Below, in pieces: positions 1-7,276 of a stretch of 64,000 nucleotides of DNA; position 1 is the stretch's first letter; each line of letters starts with the position of its first letter. The position numbers and the translations under genes are program-made. The DNA is from Halomonas campaniensis. Its GTDB lineage: Bacteria > Pseudomonadota > Gammaproteobacteria > Pseudomonadales > Halomonadaceae. The stretch lies in contig NZ_JPUA01000034.1 of NCBI RefSeq assembly GCF_002211105.1, forward strand, positions 670,053 through 734,052, in the 5' to 3' direction. Under the pieces are notes generated by a model, which saw only the letters and a program-made list of their open reading frames with translations, did no database searches and was not told where the DNA came from.

Positions 1-139
1 CCGTCACGATGACGATGTACCCGTTCGCTGGTTCTGGTGGCCCCATGAAGCAGACCAGGCTGATGCGCCATATCGCCATTAGCGAGAATCGTTTCAATCG
101 TTTCTCTAATGAGAATCAACAGATTATTCTCGCGGTGGC

Positions 140-1105
140 TCATCCCGCCAGCCATCCCCAAAGTTGATGATAGAGCGGAATGCCGATTAGCACGTTAAAG
201 GGGAAGGTAATGCCCAGTGAGGCCAGCATGGCAAGACCAATATTAGCCTCTGGGATAGCGGCGCGAATGGCGACGGGCGCGGCAATGTATGACGCGCTTG
301 CGGTAAGACTCGCCAGAATAACCGCTGAGCCTGCGGGTAGCCCAAGCCAGAATGCCATTAGCAATCCAATGCTGGAGAGCACGACAGGCGCTGTCAGTGC
401 TAATATGACGAGGCGACTGTGCCCCCAGCGCAGGCCGCGCAGCGTCTCTGCGGCGACCAGGCCCATCTCCAGCAGGAACAGCGCCAGAATGCCCTGGAAG
501 GCGTTGGTGTAAAGGCTGGTCACTGATTCACCGGCATTCGGGCCATAGAGCCAGCCGATTAAAACGCCACCCACTAGCAGAATCACGCCGCGATTGGTCA
601 GGGTCTCGTGCCAGAGCCCTGACGTTTTATTCAGCCCTGCAGGTGTTGCAGTGCGGCTATCGCGACTGAAGCGCCGGTAGAGCAACAGCCCGAGCATAAT
701 GGCGGGTAGTTCAAGCAGTACCAAGTAAAGGGTGACTTGGCCGCCGGTTGTCAAACTATGCGCTTCAACATAGGCCAGTGCGACTGCGAAGGTGCCCGCA
801 CTCACCGAGCCGTAGTGAGCGGCAAGGCTGGCGCTATCTGCGAGCGAAAGCCGCACCACATAGCGAACTACCGGAAAAACGATCAACGGAATTAAAATCC
901 CCAGCAGGGTGACCCCGGCTAGTTCGATAAGCAGCGCGGCATTCAAACTGCCGTGCAACGCCATGCCGCCTTTAAGGCCAATGGTCAGCATCAGCAACAG
1001 GCTTAGAATGTCATAAGCGGCTTTGGGAATACTGAGATCGGAGCGCACCAACCCCGCGACCACGCCTAACACAAAGAACATCACCACAATATCCGGCACG
1101 GACAA
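140..1105 (-). CDS. SbtA-like sodium-dependent bicarbonate permease
   Basis: A 321-residue, almost entirely hydrophobic protein with about ten predicted membrane helices. It resembles the SbtA (DUF897) sodium-dependent bicarbonate permease family: an N-terminal stretch with a GLKGG motif near residue 45 and a second, similar half. In cyanobacteria SbtA imports bicarbonate; in heterotrophs the substrate is usually untested, so transport of bicarbonate or a related anion here is inference. It is transcribed divergently from a LysR-type regulator 103 bp away, which suggests local control. No SbtB-type partner is visible, but the window ends 139 bp downstream. Confidence 0.8.
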   Translation of the reverse strand: MSVPDIVVMFFVLGVVAGLVRSDLSIPKAAYDILSLLLMLTIGLKGGMALHGSLNAALLIELAGVTLLGILIPLIVFPVVRYVVRLSLADSASLAAHYGSVSAGTFAVALAYVEAHSLTTGGQVTLYLVLLELPAIMLGLLLYRRFSRDSRTATPAGLNKTSGLWHETLTNRGVILLVGGVLIGWLYGPNAGESVTSLYTNAFQGILALFLLEMGLVAAETLRGLRWGHSRLVILALTAPVVLSSIGLLMAFWLGLPAGSAVILASLTASASYIAAPVAIRAAIPEANIGLAMLASLGITFPFNVLIGIPLYHQLWGWLAG

Positions 1106-1181
1106 TCTCCTTGATGGGGTTTTAAAGCGGCTACTTTAACGATCCAAAGAGATTGATGAAAATAAATAAACTTTATATAGT

Positions 1182-1199
1182 CATAGATAATTATCTATG
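1182..1199. promoter_or_regulatory. 18-bp perfect palindrome, probable LysR operator
   Basis: CATAGATAATTATCTATG is a perfect palindrome lying 9 bp before the LysR start codon, in the gap between it and the divergent permease. LysR regulators commonly bind AT-rich dyads of the T-N11-A type in such positions. Regulation of both genes from this site is inferred from placement only. Confidence 0.55.
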
Positions 1200-1208
1200 G
1201 TTTAGGTT

Positions 1209-2168
1209 ATGAAAGTACGCCAACTCACTTTTCGCTTGCTACAGGTCTATGCTGACGTGGTTCGCACAGGCTCACTGACGGCCACTGCAAATCGGCTCCA
1301 CCTGACCCAACCCACGGTGTCTCAGCAGCTAAAACGGCTGAGAGAGATTGTCGGTGAACCGATTGTGCGCCACGAGGAAGGCCGCTTGGTGCCCACGGAG
1401 GTTGGTCAGGCGCTTTACCAACTGAGCCAGGACTTGCTTAGCCGTGCCGATGTGTTTAGTCAGTACGTGGAAGAGTACAACAGCGGCGGGCGTGGGCACT
1501 TCAGTATTGGCTTGGTCAATACCGCGCAATATGTATTGCCACGGCTATTGGGGCCGTTTAGTCAGGCTAATCCGCAGGTCGATATCACGGTGGAGATCGG
1601 TAATCGTCAGCAGATGCTCAATCGTTTTGAGCGCCATGAAGACGACCTTTACGTATTTAGTCACCCGCCTTTGGATGATGACGTGCTGGCCGCTCCGTTC
1701 CTGAGCAACCCCTTGGTAGTGGTGGGGCCGGAAGCGTCCCACTGGGCCGATGTCAACGACCTCACCATGGAGGCCCTGAAAGACCAGCGTTTTCTGCTCC
1801 GCGAACCGGGCTCCGCAACCCGGCATACCTTTGATGCCTGGCTGTACAGTGCGGGTATTGAGTTGCGCTCCACCCAGCAGATCGCCAGCAATGAGGCGAT
1901 TCGCCTTGCCGTGGCCTCTGGTATGGGGTTGGCGGTGCTGTCCCGGCATGTGGTGGCAGATGCCCCCAAAGGCATTCAAGAGCTGCCCTTGCAGGGCTTC
2001 CCGCTGAAAAGTCGCTGGCATTTTGTGGTGCGCAGAGAGCGTCGCTTACCGCCCGCCGCCTATCGTTTTTTGAGCTTTGTACAAGGCTCGCTGGCCCAAG
2101 CGTTTGAAGAGCCCGAAGGGGGACTGGCGGTGGCTGAACTGCTGCAAGCCTTAAAGGTTGAGCGTTGA
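1209..2168 (+). CDS. LysR-family transcriptional regulator
   Basis: A 319-residue protein of normal LysR length. Residues 1-65 form the winged helix-turn-helix (LTATANRLHLTQPTVSQQLKRL is the typical recognition region) and residues about 92-300 form the substrate-binding domain. It is divergent from the SbtA-like permease and probably controls it, in the manner of CbbR/CmpR-type regulators of inorganic-carbon genes, but the effector cannot be read from the sequence. An 18-bp palindrome lies just before the ATG and could serve autoregulation. Confidence 0.88.
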   Translation: MKVRQLTFRLLQVYADVVRTGSLTATANRLHLTQPTVSQQLKRLREIVGEPIVRHEEGRLVPTEVGQALYQLSQDLLSRADVFSQYVEEYNSGGRGHFSIGLVNTAQYVLPRLLGPFSQANPQVDITVEIGNRQQMLNRFERHEDDLYVFSHPPLDDDVLAAPFLSNPLVVVGPEASHWADVNDLTMEALKDQRFLLREPGSATRHTFDAWLYSAGIELRSTQQIASNEAIRLAVASGMGLAVLSRHVVADAPKGIQELPLQGFPLKSRWHFVVRRERRLPPAAYRFLSFVQGSLAQAFEEPEGGLAVAELLQALKVER

Positions 2169-2328
2169 AATGGCTCCCCAGCAGCATCACTACTCCCGTT
2201 GAAGGCGCCGATGATCTCATACGCTAAGCTATGATGAGAGGGCTTAAAAGGGAGCTGAAGACCGCACTCGGCGCATGCAGTCGTGCTTCGATACTCAATT
2301 TGGGTAACCGCTGCAAACGGAGGTAACT

Positions 2329-2799
2329 ATGCTGCTCAAAGGATCATGTCACTGCCAGGCTGTGACGTTTAGTGTGAGGTCTCCGCACCCTTATCCATTC
2401 AACCGCTGTTACTGCTCTATTTGCCGTAAAACGGCAGGCGGTGGGGGCTATGCCATCAACCTCAGTGGCGATAGCAAAACGCTCAATGTCAGTGGCGATG
2501 AGCACATTTCTATCTACCGAGCGGTCATTAATGGCGTGCAAAGCACGGGAGAGAGACATTTTTGCAAGCACTGCGCCTCATCGCTATGGGTTTATGATCC
2601 TGACTGGCCCGAGCTGGTGCATCCCTTCGCCTCTGCGATCGATACTCCTTTACCTACACCGCCCAAGCGAACGCACATGATGTTGGGAAGCCGGGCCGAC
2701 TGGGTCGAGGTCAATGCACAGTTCCAAGATAAATGCTTCGATGAATACCCGGATGAAAGCCTTGCCGAGTGGCATCAGCGCTTGGGATTAGAGTGTTAA
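2329..2799 (+). CDS. GFA-family zinc-binding protein
   Basis: A 156-residue protein of the glutathione-dependent formaldehyde-activating enzyme (GFA/CENP-V) family. The zinc ligands are visible: CHC near residues 7-9, CxxC near residues 28-31 and CxxC near residues 78-81. Most family members are not proven to act on formaldehyde, so the substrate is unknown. A good AGGAGG-like ribosome site (GGAGGTAA) precedes the ATG. The stop codon overlaps that of the convergent CDP-alcohol phosphatidyltransferase gene. Confidence 0.85.
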   Translation: MLLKGSCHCQAVTFSVRSPHPYPFNRCYCSICRKTAGGGGYAINLSGDSKTLNVSGDEHISIYRAVINGVQSTGERHFCKHCASSLWVYDPDWPELVHPFASAIDTPLPTPPKRTHMMLGSRADWVEVNAQFQDKCFDEYPDESLAEWHQRLGLEC

Positions 2800-3533
2800 T
2801 TCTGCTTGCTATGCTTTGATTTTCGGTACAGCCACCAAACGTCAAACCCAAATGAATAGGTTAGAGATATCAATGCGCTAGTGGCGAGCAGGCTGGCAAG
2901 AAAGTGAGACGTGAGAGGCGTCAACGCCAGTAGTAGTGCGACCACCTGCCAGACACAAACAGCCTTGCGTCGAAAGCTGGTAAACAGCGGTTTTGAGAGC
3001 CACGGGAACTGCCAACTGGCGACGATAAACAGGTAGCGCATTCCGCCTATCAACAGCACCCAAAGCCCCAGCGATTCCAACCTTAGCAAGCCTGCACATA
3101 GCAGTAAAATTAGTAGGGCATCCAGCTCCATATCGAAGCGCGCACCGAATCGGGTATGGCTTTTGGTGCGCCTGGCAATCCAGCCATCAACACCGTCCAA
3201 TAGCAGGGCGACCACTGCAATTGCCAACCACTGCCAGATACCTCCTGCAAAAGCATTGTCGGCGAGCGCGCCTGCCACGAGAGCCACCAACACCGCTCGG
3301 GCCAACGTGACCCGGTTTGCCCAACCCAGTGAGCCGTAGGGCCAGAAGATGACGACCAGGGTGGATATAAACGTGTAGAAGCCTATAGCCACCCCCCAGT
3401 TAGCGGGAGTAGCCATTAAAAGGGGCAGACCTTTGCCCAAGGATATTAGCAGCATGCCACCCAGCAGTAGCTCTGCAGCGCCATAGAGGCGTTTAGGCAG
3501 GGTGTAAGATGAAGCGTTAGAGAAGAGCGGCAT
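2796..3533 (-). CDS. CDP-alcohol phosphatidyltransferase family protein
   Basis: A 245-residue integral membrane protein with six or more hydrophobic segments. The family signature DG-x2-AR-x8-G-x3-D-x3-D is complete (Asp113, Asp116, Gly130, Asp134, Asp138). The family transfers a phosphatidyl or phospho-alcohol group from a CDP-linked donor to an alcohol at the membrane. The acceptor is not predictable. It is divergent, across 360 bp, from the MDR/PTPS/glycosyltransferase operon and may supply a lipid or phospho-alcohol step to that pathway. That link is inferred from position. Confidence 0.85.
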   Translation of the reverse strand: MPLFSNASSYTLPKRLYGAAELLLGGMLLISLGKGLPLLMATPANWGVAIGFYTFISTLVVIFWPYGSLGWANRVTLARAVLVALVAGALADNAFAGGIWQWLAIAVVALLLDGVDGWIARRTKSHTRFGARFDMELDALLILLLCAGLLRLESLGLWVLLIGGMRYLFIVASWQFPWLSKPLFTSFRRKAVCVWQVVALLLALTPLTSHFLASLLATSALISLTYSFGFDVWWLYRKSKHSKQN

Positions 3534-3893
3534 GGTGTCTCACAAAGCGGCGTCGCTATCCGCAGTTGAAATAAATGATGCAACTATTTTTATATGTACC
3601 ATTCTTGTAGAAGAAGGTAGGTTTGTCCATACGATCAAGAAATAGCCAAGTTAGTTTCAATTGTTCCAAATGGTTAATCGAATATTTTCTTTTCACCCGC
3701 TAAGCTGAAGATGGTGAACCATTGAAAACTGTTCTGCCTAGGGCCGTGCAATGCATGGCCACACATTATACTCGAGGGCTGAGACATACGGTGTGTCTCT
3801 TATCCCTAGCTTTAAGCGCAATGGTGCCACGCCACATTCAACGGAATGAAAGAGAGCCCGGATCAAGTGGGCTCGTAACGAAAAGGAACGCTC
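3534..3893. other. 360-bp divergent intergenic region with possible structured leader
   Basis: No convincing gene; a 61-codon frame at 3722-3907 has no family features. On the + strand, 3738-3809 can fold into adjacent helices: GGCCGTGCA at 3742-3750 pairs with TGCATGGCC at 3752-3760 with one mismatch, GAGACA at 3781-3786 pairs with TGTCTC at 3794-3799, and CTAG at 3738-3741 pairs with CTAG at 3806-3809. A perfect GAGCCC/GGGCTC hairpin with a 9-nt loop lies at 3854-3874, just before the ribosome site of the MDR gene. This is compatible with a regulated 5' leader but unproven. Confidence 0.35.
3854..3874 (+). promoter_or_regulatory. Hairpin just upstream of the ribosome site
   Basis: GAGCCC pairs with GGGCTC around a 9-nt loop, ending about 7 nt before the AAGGAA ribosome site of the MDR dehydrogenase gene. 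No T-tract follows, so it is not a terminator. It could affect translation of the operon's first gene. Confidence 0.35.
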
Positions 3894-4913
3894 ATGTCGG
3901 CGCTTGACGATGTAGGCAAAGCCCCCAATGCCGCCAAAAAAACCTTGGCCACCGCCTTTTGGGTGACCAACCCAGCACAAGGCGAGATGAGGCGTGAACA
4001 ACTAACTCCTCCCGCCCAGGGTGAGGTGCATATACGTACCTTGTACAGCGGTATCAGCCGAGGCACCGAATCGCTGGTGTTCAATGGTCGTGTGCCTGAA
4101 AGTGAATTCTCCCGCATGCGGGCTCCCTTCCAGTCGGGTGAATTTCCTGCCCCTGTTAAATATGGCTACTGTAGCGTTGGTCGCGTTGAGCAGGGGCCAA
4201 ACGCCCTCCAGGATAAAACCGTTTTTTGCCTGTTTCCCCATCAGGATCACTACATTGTTCCTGCTTCGGCGGTGCTGGAAGTGCCCGCCAATGTGCCTGC
4301 AAAACGCGCCGTCTTGGCGGCCAATATGGAGACCGCCATTAATGGCGTGTGGGACGCCGAGCCGATGCTGGGTGAGCGAATCACCATCATTGGTGCCGGT
4401 GTCGTCGGTGCGCTGGTAGCGTACCTGTGCGCCAAGGTGCCCGGTGTTAACGTCCAGTTAGTCGACATTAACCCTGAGCGTCGCCAGCTCGCCGAGCAGT
4501 TGGGCGTCACCTTCTGCACTCCCGAGCAAGCCCTTCATGACCAAGATTGCGTGATTCACGCCAGCGGCCAGTCTGCCGGCTTGCGCCAAGCACTGGCGTT
4601 AGTGGGCAGCGAAGGGCGCATTATCGAAATGAGCTGGTTTGGCGAGGGGGATATTGCGATACCGTTAGGCGGTGCTTTTCACTCCCAGCGGCTGACGCTC
4701 AAGGCCAGCCAGGTAGGCCAACTGCCGCCCAAATTACGCCCACGCTGGGATTACCAGCGCCGCTTAACATTAGCGCTGAGCCTGCTGGTAGACGAGCGGT
4801 TGGAGGCGCTAATCAGCGGGGAAAGCGACTTTGAACAGTTGCCCACGCTGGCCCCTAAGCTGTTTGGCCGCGGTAGCGCTGAGCTCTGCCACCGCCTGCG
4901 CTACTCCTCATAA
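3894..4913 (+). CDS. MDR-superfamily (zinc-type alcohol dehydrogenase-like) oxidoreductase
   Basis: A 339-residue medium-chain dehydrogenase. The N-terminal GroES-like domain contains the SGISRGTE motif typical of the BchC-like branch. A Rossmann domain begins with GAGVVG near residue 167. The usual catalytic-zinc cysteine in the N-terminal motif is replaced (GISRGTE), so it may act without catalytic zinc. It is the first gene of a tight + strand operon with the PTPS homologue, a glycosyltransferase fusion and a membrane protein, and probably performs a redox step on a pteridine or sugar intermediate. That role is inference. Confidence 0.8.
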   Translation: MSALDDVGKAPNAAKKTLATAFWVTNPAQGEMRREQLTPPAQGEVHIRTLYSGISRGTESLVFNGRVPESEFSRMRAPFQSGEFPAPVKYGYCSVGRVEQGPNALQDKTVFCLFPHQDHYIVPASAVLEVPANVPAKRAVLAANMETAINGVWDAEPMLGERITIIGAGVVGALVAYLCAKVPGVNVQLVDINPERRQLAEQLGVTFCTPEQALHDQDCVIHASGQSAGLRQALALVGSEGRIIEMSWFGEGDIAIPLGGAFHSQRLTLKASQVGQLPPKLRPRWDYQRRLTLALSLLVDERLEALISGESDFEQLPTLAPKLFGRGSAELCHRLRYSS

Positions 4914-4939
4914 CCTATTTACTTATCATTGGAGTTTTT

Positions 4940-5338
4940 ATGTTCCGTTTATGTGTTCGTGACCACTTTATGATTGCCCATAGCTTTAATGGTGAGATCT
5001 TTGGCCCTGCCCAGCGTACCCACGGGGCTACCTATGTTGTCGATGTAGTTTTTCAGCGCCCCGAGCTGGATGAGGACGGCCTGGTGATCGATATCGGCCT
5101 TGCCAGTGAAACAGTTAAATCGGTACTGGCGGGTTACAACTTCTGTAATTTGGATGAAGTGCCTGAATTTGCCGGTAAAAATACCACCACCGAGTTTATG
5201 GCCAAGGTGATCTTTGACCAGCTCGCCAAGGCGATTAGTGAGGGCAAAATGGGCATCACCGCCAAAGGGATTACTCATATGGAGATCAAGCTACATGAAT
5301 CCCATGTGGCCTGGGCAAGCTACGAAGGCGCGCTATGA
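4940..5338 (+). CDS. Divergent 6-pyruvoyl-tetrahydropterin synthase/QueD homologue
   Basis: A 132-residue member of the T-fold PTPS/QueD family (AH at 13-14, HG at 28-29, an N-x-T-T-E helix at 81-85 and a terminal LHES with Glu120). Classic enzymes bind zinc with one His plus an HGH pair; here the pair is HGA (Ala30), and the catalytic His of the LDHH-type motif is missing in GYNFCN (65-70). It may therefore do different chemistry or bind a pterin without catalysis. It is not likely to be the queuosine-pathway QueD. The stop overlaps the next gene's ATG (ATGA), indicating translational coupling. Confidence 0.75.
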   Translation: MFRLCVRDHFMIAHSFNGEIFGPAQRTHGATYVVDVVFQRPELDEDGLVIDIGLASETVKSVLAGYNFCNLDEVPEFAGKNTTTEFMAKVIFDQLAKAISEGKMGITAKGITHMEIKLHESHVAWASYEGAL

Positions 5339-7272
5339 GTCAGCGTTTCACTTTAATCGTTGCCGGTAACCCTGCTCAGCGTACCGGCGGCTATATTTAC
5401 GACGCCCAGATTGTCTCGTCCTTGCGTGACCAGGGATGGGAAATTGACGTCGTTGGCTTGGCAGGCACATTTCCTGATGCTGATGCCGAGGCGGCAGAAG
5501 CGCTTACACAGGCCCTAGCGTCGCTTCCCGATCAGGCGGCGGTGGTGATTGATGGCCTGGCCATGGGGGCGCTGCCGGAGGTGATTGCTCTGCATGCCCA
5601 ACGGCTGGATATCACCGCCTTGCTGCATCACCCATTAGGCGATGAATCTGGCCTTAATGAGGCCGATCAGCAGCGCTTTCATCGCAGTGAGTTAAACGCG
5701 CTTGCCCACGTGGCGCGGATTATCGTCACCAGCCACTTTACCGCCCGGCGCTTACCGGAGCTGGCGGCCCATTATGAAATGCCACTCCATCCTAGTGTCA
5801 CTGTGGTTGAACCGGGCGTTGCCCTGGCGCCGATCAGCCCCACAGCAGAACCGGGTGAGGTGCTACGTTTGCTATGTGTGGCAACGCTAACGCCGCGCAA
5901 AGGGCAGGATATTCTGGTAAAGGCATTGGCGGGCGTTAGCGGCGATCACTGGCAGTGCGACTGCTACGGTGGCGCTAGGGATGCCACTTTTACCCAGCGC
6001 GTTCAGCAACTGATTGATCAAAACGGCTTGCAAGGCAGTGTTCGGCTATACGGCGAGTGTGATGGCGCTACGTTGGAAGCGGCCTATCGCGGCGCTCACG
6101 CACTGGTACTGCCCTCCTGGTATGAAGGCTATGGCATGGTGGTCACCGAAGCCTTGGCCCACGGCTTGCCGGTGATTACCACCACCGGTGGTGCGCTTCG
6201 CGACACCCTGCCTGCCGGCGCCGGTTTGAGCGTTGAACCAGGTGACGTCGATGCGCTTCAAGGTGCCCTCAGCCGTTTTTGCCATGATGACGAGCTACGC
6301 CACCAACTGCGCCAGGGAGCCGCCCAGGCCCGGGATGCGTTAAGCGACTGGCAAGACGCGGGCGCGAAGTTTGCCGCGGCGTTAACTTCGCCCGCCGATT
6401 CTCCCAATTTACGCCCAGGCAGCCAGTTTGCGTCCGACTGGCTGACGCTGCGCGAGGCGGCTGATATCGATTCCCGTAGCCAGCCCTTGGCTGAGTTTGC
6501 CGCGGAGTGGCTGAACGCGCGTACTTCGGCGCCGCTGATAGCGGATCTTGGCTGCGGCCGGGGTAGTAATATGCGCTTTCTGGCGCCGAGCCTGAGTGGC
6601 CACCAGCGCTGGAAGCTGATCGATCACGACGCCATTTTGTTAGCCCAGGCGCGCCAGCGTGCTGCCGGATTAAGCAATAGCCAAGGGCAGCCCGTGGCCG
6701 TTGAGACGCACTGCGTATCACTGAAAGCGCTTGCTGAGGTGCCGCTCGACGACGCGCACCTCGTCACCGCATCGGCGCTGCTGGATCTGGTCTCCCAGCA
6801 GTGGATCGATGCTTTGGTGGCCCGCATTGCCGGGCAGCAACAGGCGCTGCTGATAGCGCTAAGCGTGACCGGTGAGTGGCACTTTATTGACCCTCAAGGC
6901 GCGCCGGTGCTGGATGACGAAGACCGCTGGCTGCTGGCGATGTTTATGGCTCACCAGCAGCGCGATAAAGGTTTGGGTGATGCATTGGGCGGACAGGCTC
7001 ACGAGGCACTAATCGACGCCCTGGAGGGGGCTGATTATCGCGTTGAACAAGCCGAAACGCCGTGGCAGCTCGCTGCGGGCAGTCAAGAGCAGTTGCCATT
7101 GATGGTGGCGCTGCTCGAGGGTTGGGCCGAAGCCGCCACCGAGCAAGCCCCTGAAGCTGCGGCGCGTATTGCCACTTGGCTGCAACAGCGTCAGCAAGCG
7201 GTGGCCAATGGCGAGCTGGGCATTTGGGTAGGGCACTGTGACCTGCTTGCTATGCCTCAGGAAGAGGCGTAA
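5335..7272 (+). CDS. Glycosyltransferase family 4 fused to a SAM-methyltransferase domain
   Basis: A 645-residue two-domain protein. Residues 1 to about 350 are a GT-B fold glycosyltransferase with the GT4 EGYGMVVTE motif near residue 263. Residues about 370-640 contain a class I SAM methyltransferase with the motif DLGCGRGSN near residue 403. The fusion suggests that one small molecule is glycosylated and methylated in succession. It overlaps the PTPS homologue by 4 bp and is followed after 4 bp by a membrane-protein gene. Pteridine glycosyltransferases are known in cyanobacteria, but homology to those cannot be claimed from sequence reading alone. Confidence 0.82.
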   Translation: MSQRFTLIVAGNPAQRTGGYIYDAQIVSSLRDQGWEIDVVGLAGTFPDADAEAAEALTQALASLPDQAAVVIDGLAMGALPEVIALHAQRLDITALLHHPLGDESGLNEADQQRFHRSELNALAHVARIIVTSHFTARRLPELAAHYEMPLHPSVTVVEPGVALAPISPTAEPGEVLRLLCVATLTPRKGQDILVKALAGVSGDHWQCDCYGGARDATFTQRVQQLIDQNGLQGSVRLYGECDGATLEAAYRGAHALVLPSWYEGYGMVVTEALAHGLPVITTTGGALRDTLPAGAGLSVEPGDVDALQGALSRFCHDDELRHQLRQGAAQARDALSDWQDAGAKFAAALTSPADSPNLRPGSQFASDWLTLREAADIDSRSQPLAEFAAEWLNARTSAPLIADLGCGRGSNMRFLAPSLSGHQRWKLIDHDAILLAQARQRAAGLSNSQGQPVAVETHCVSLKALAEVPLDDAHLVTASALLDLVSQQWIDALVARIAGQQQALLIALSVTGEWHFIDPQGAPVLDDEDRWLLAMFMAHQQRDKGLGDALGGQAHEALIDALEGADYRVEQAETPWQLAAGSQEQLPLMVALLEGWAEAATEQAPEAAARIATWLQQRQQAVANGELGIWVGHCDLLAMPQEEA

Positions 7273-7276
7273 GCCG

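Noticed and set aside
1..139. Possible gene ends at the left edge: a + strand frame reading to a TAG at 80-82, and a minus-strand frame from 46 leftwards starting MGPPEP.
   Set aside because: Each is too short to show a family, and the two conflict. Neither can be supported from this window.
3722..3907. 61-codon + strand frame upstream of the MDR gene.
   Set aside because: No ribosome site or recognisable features, and it overlaps the probable structured leader.
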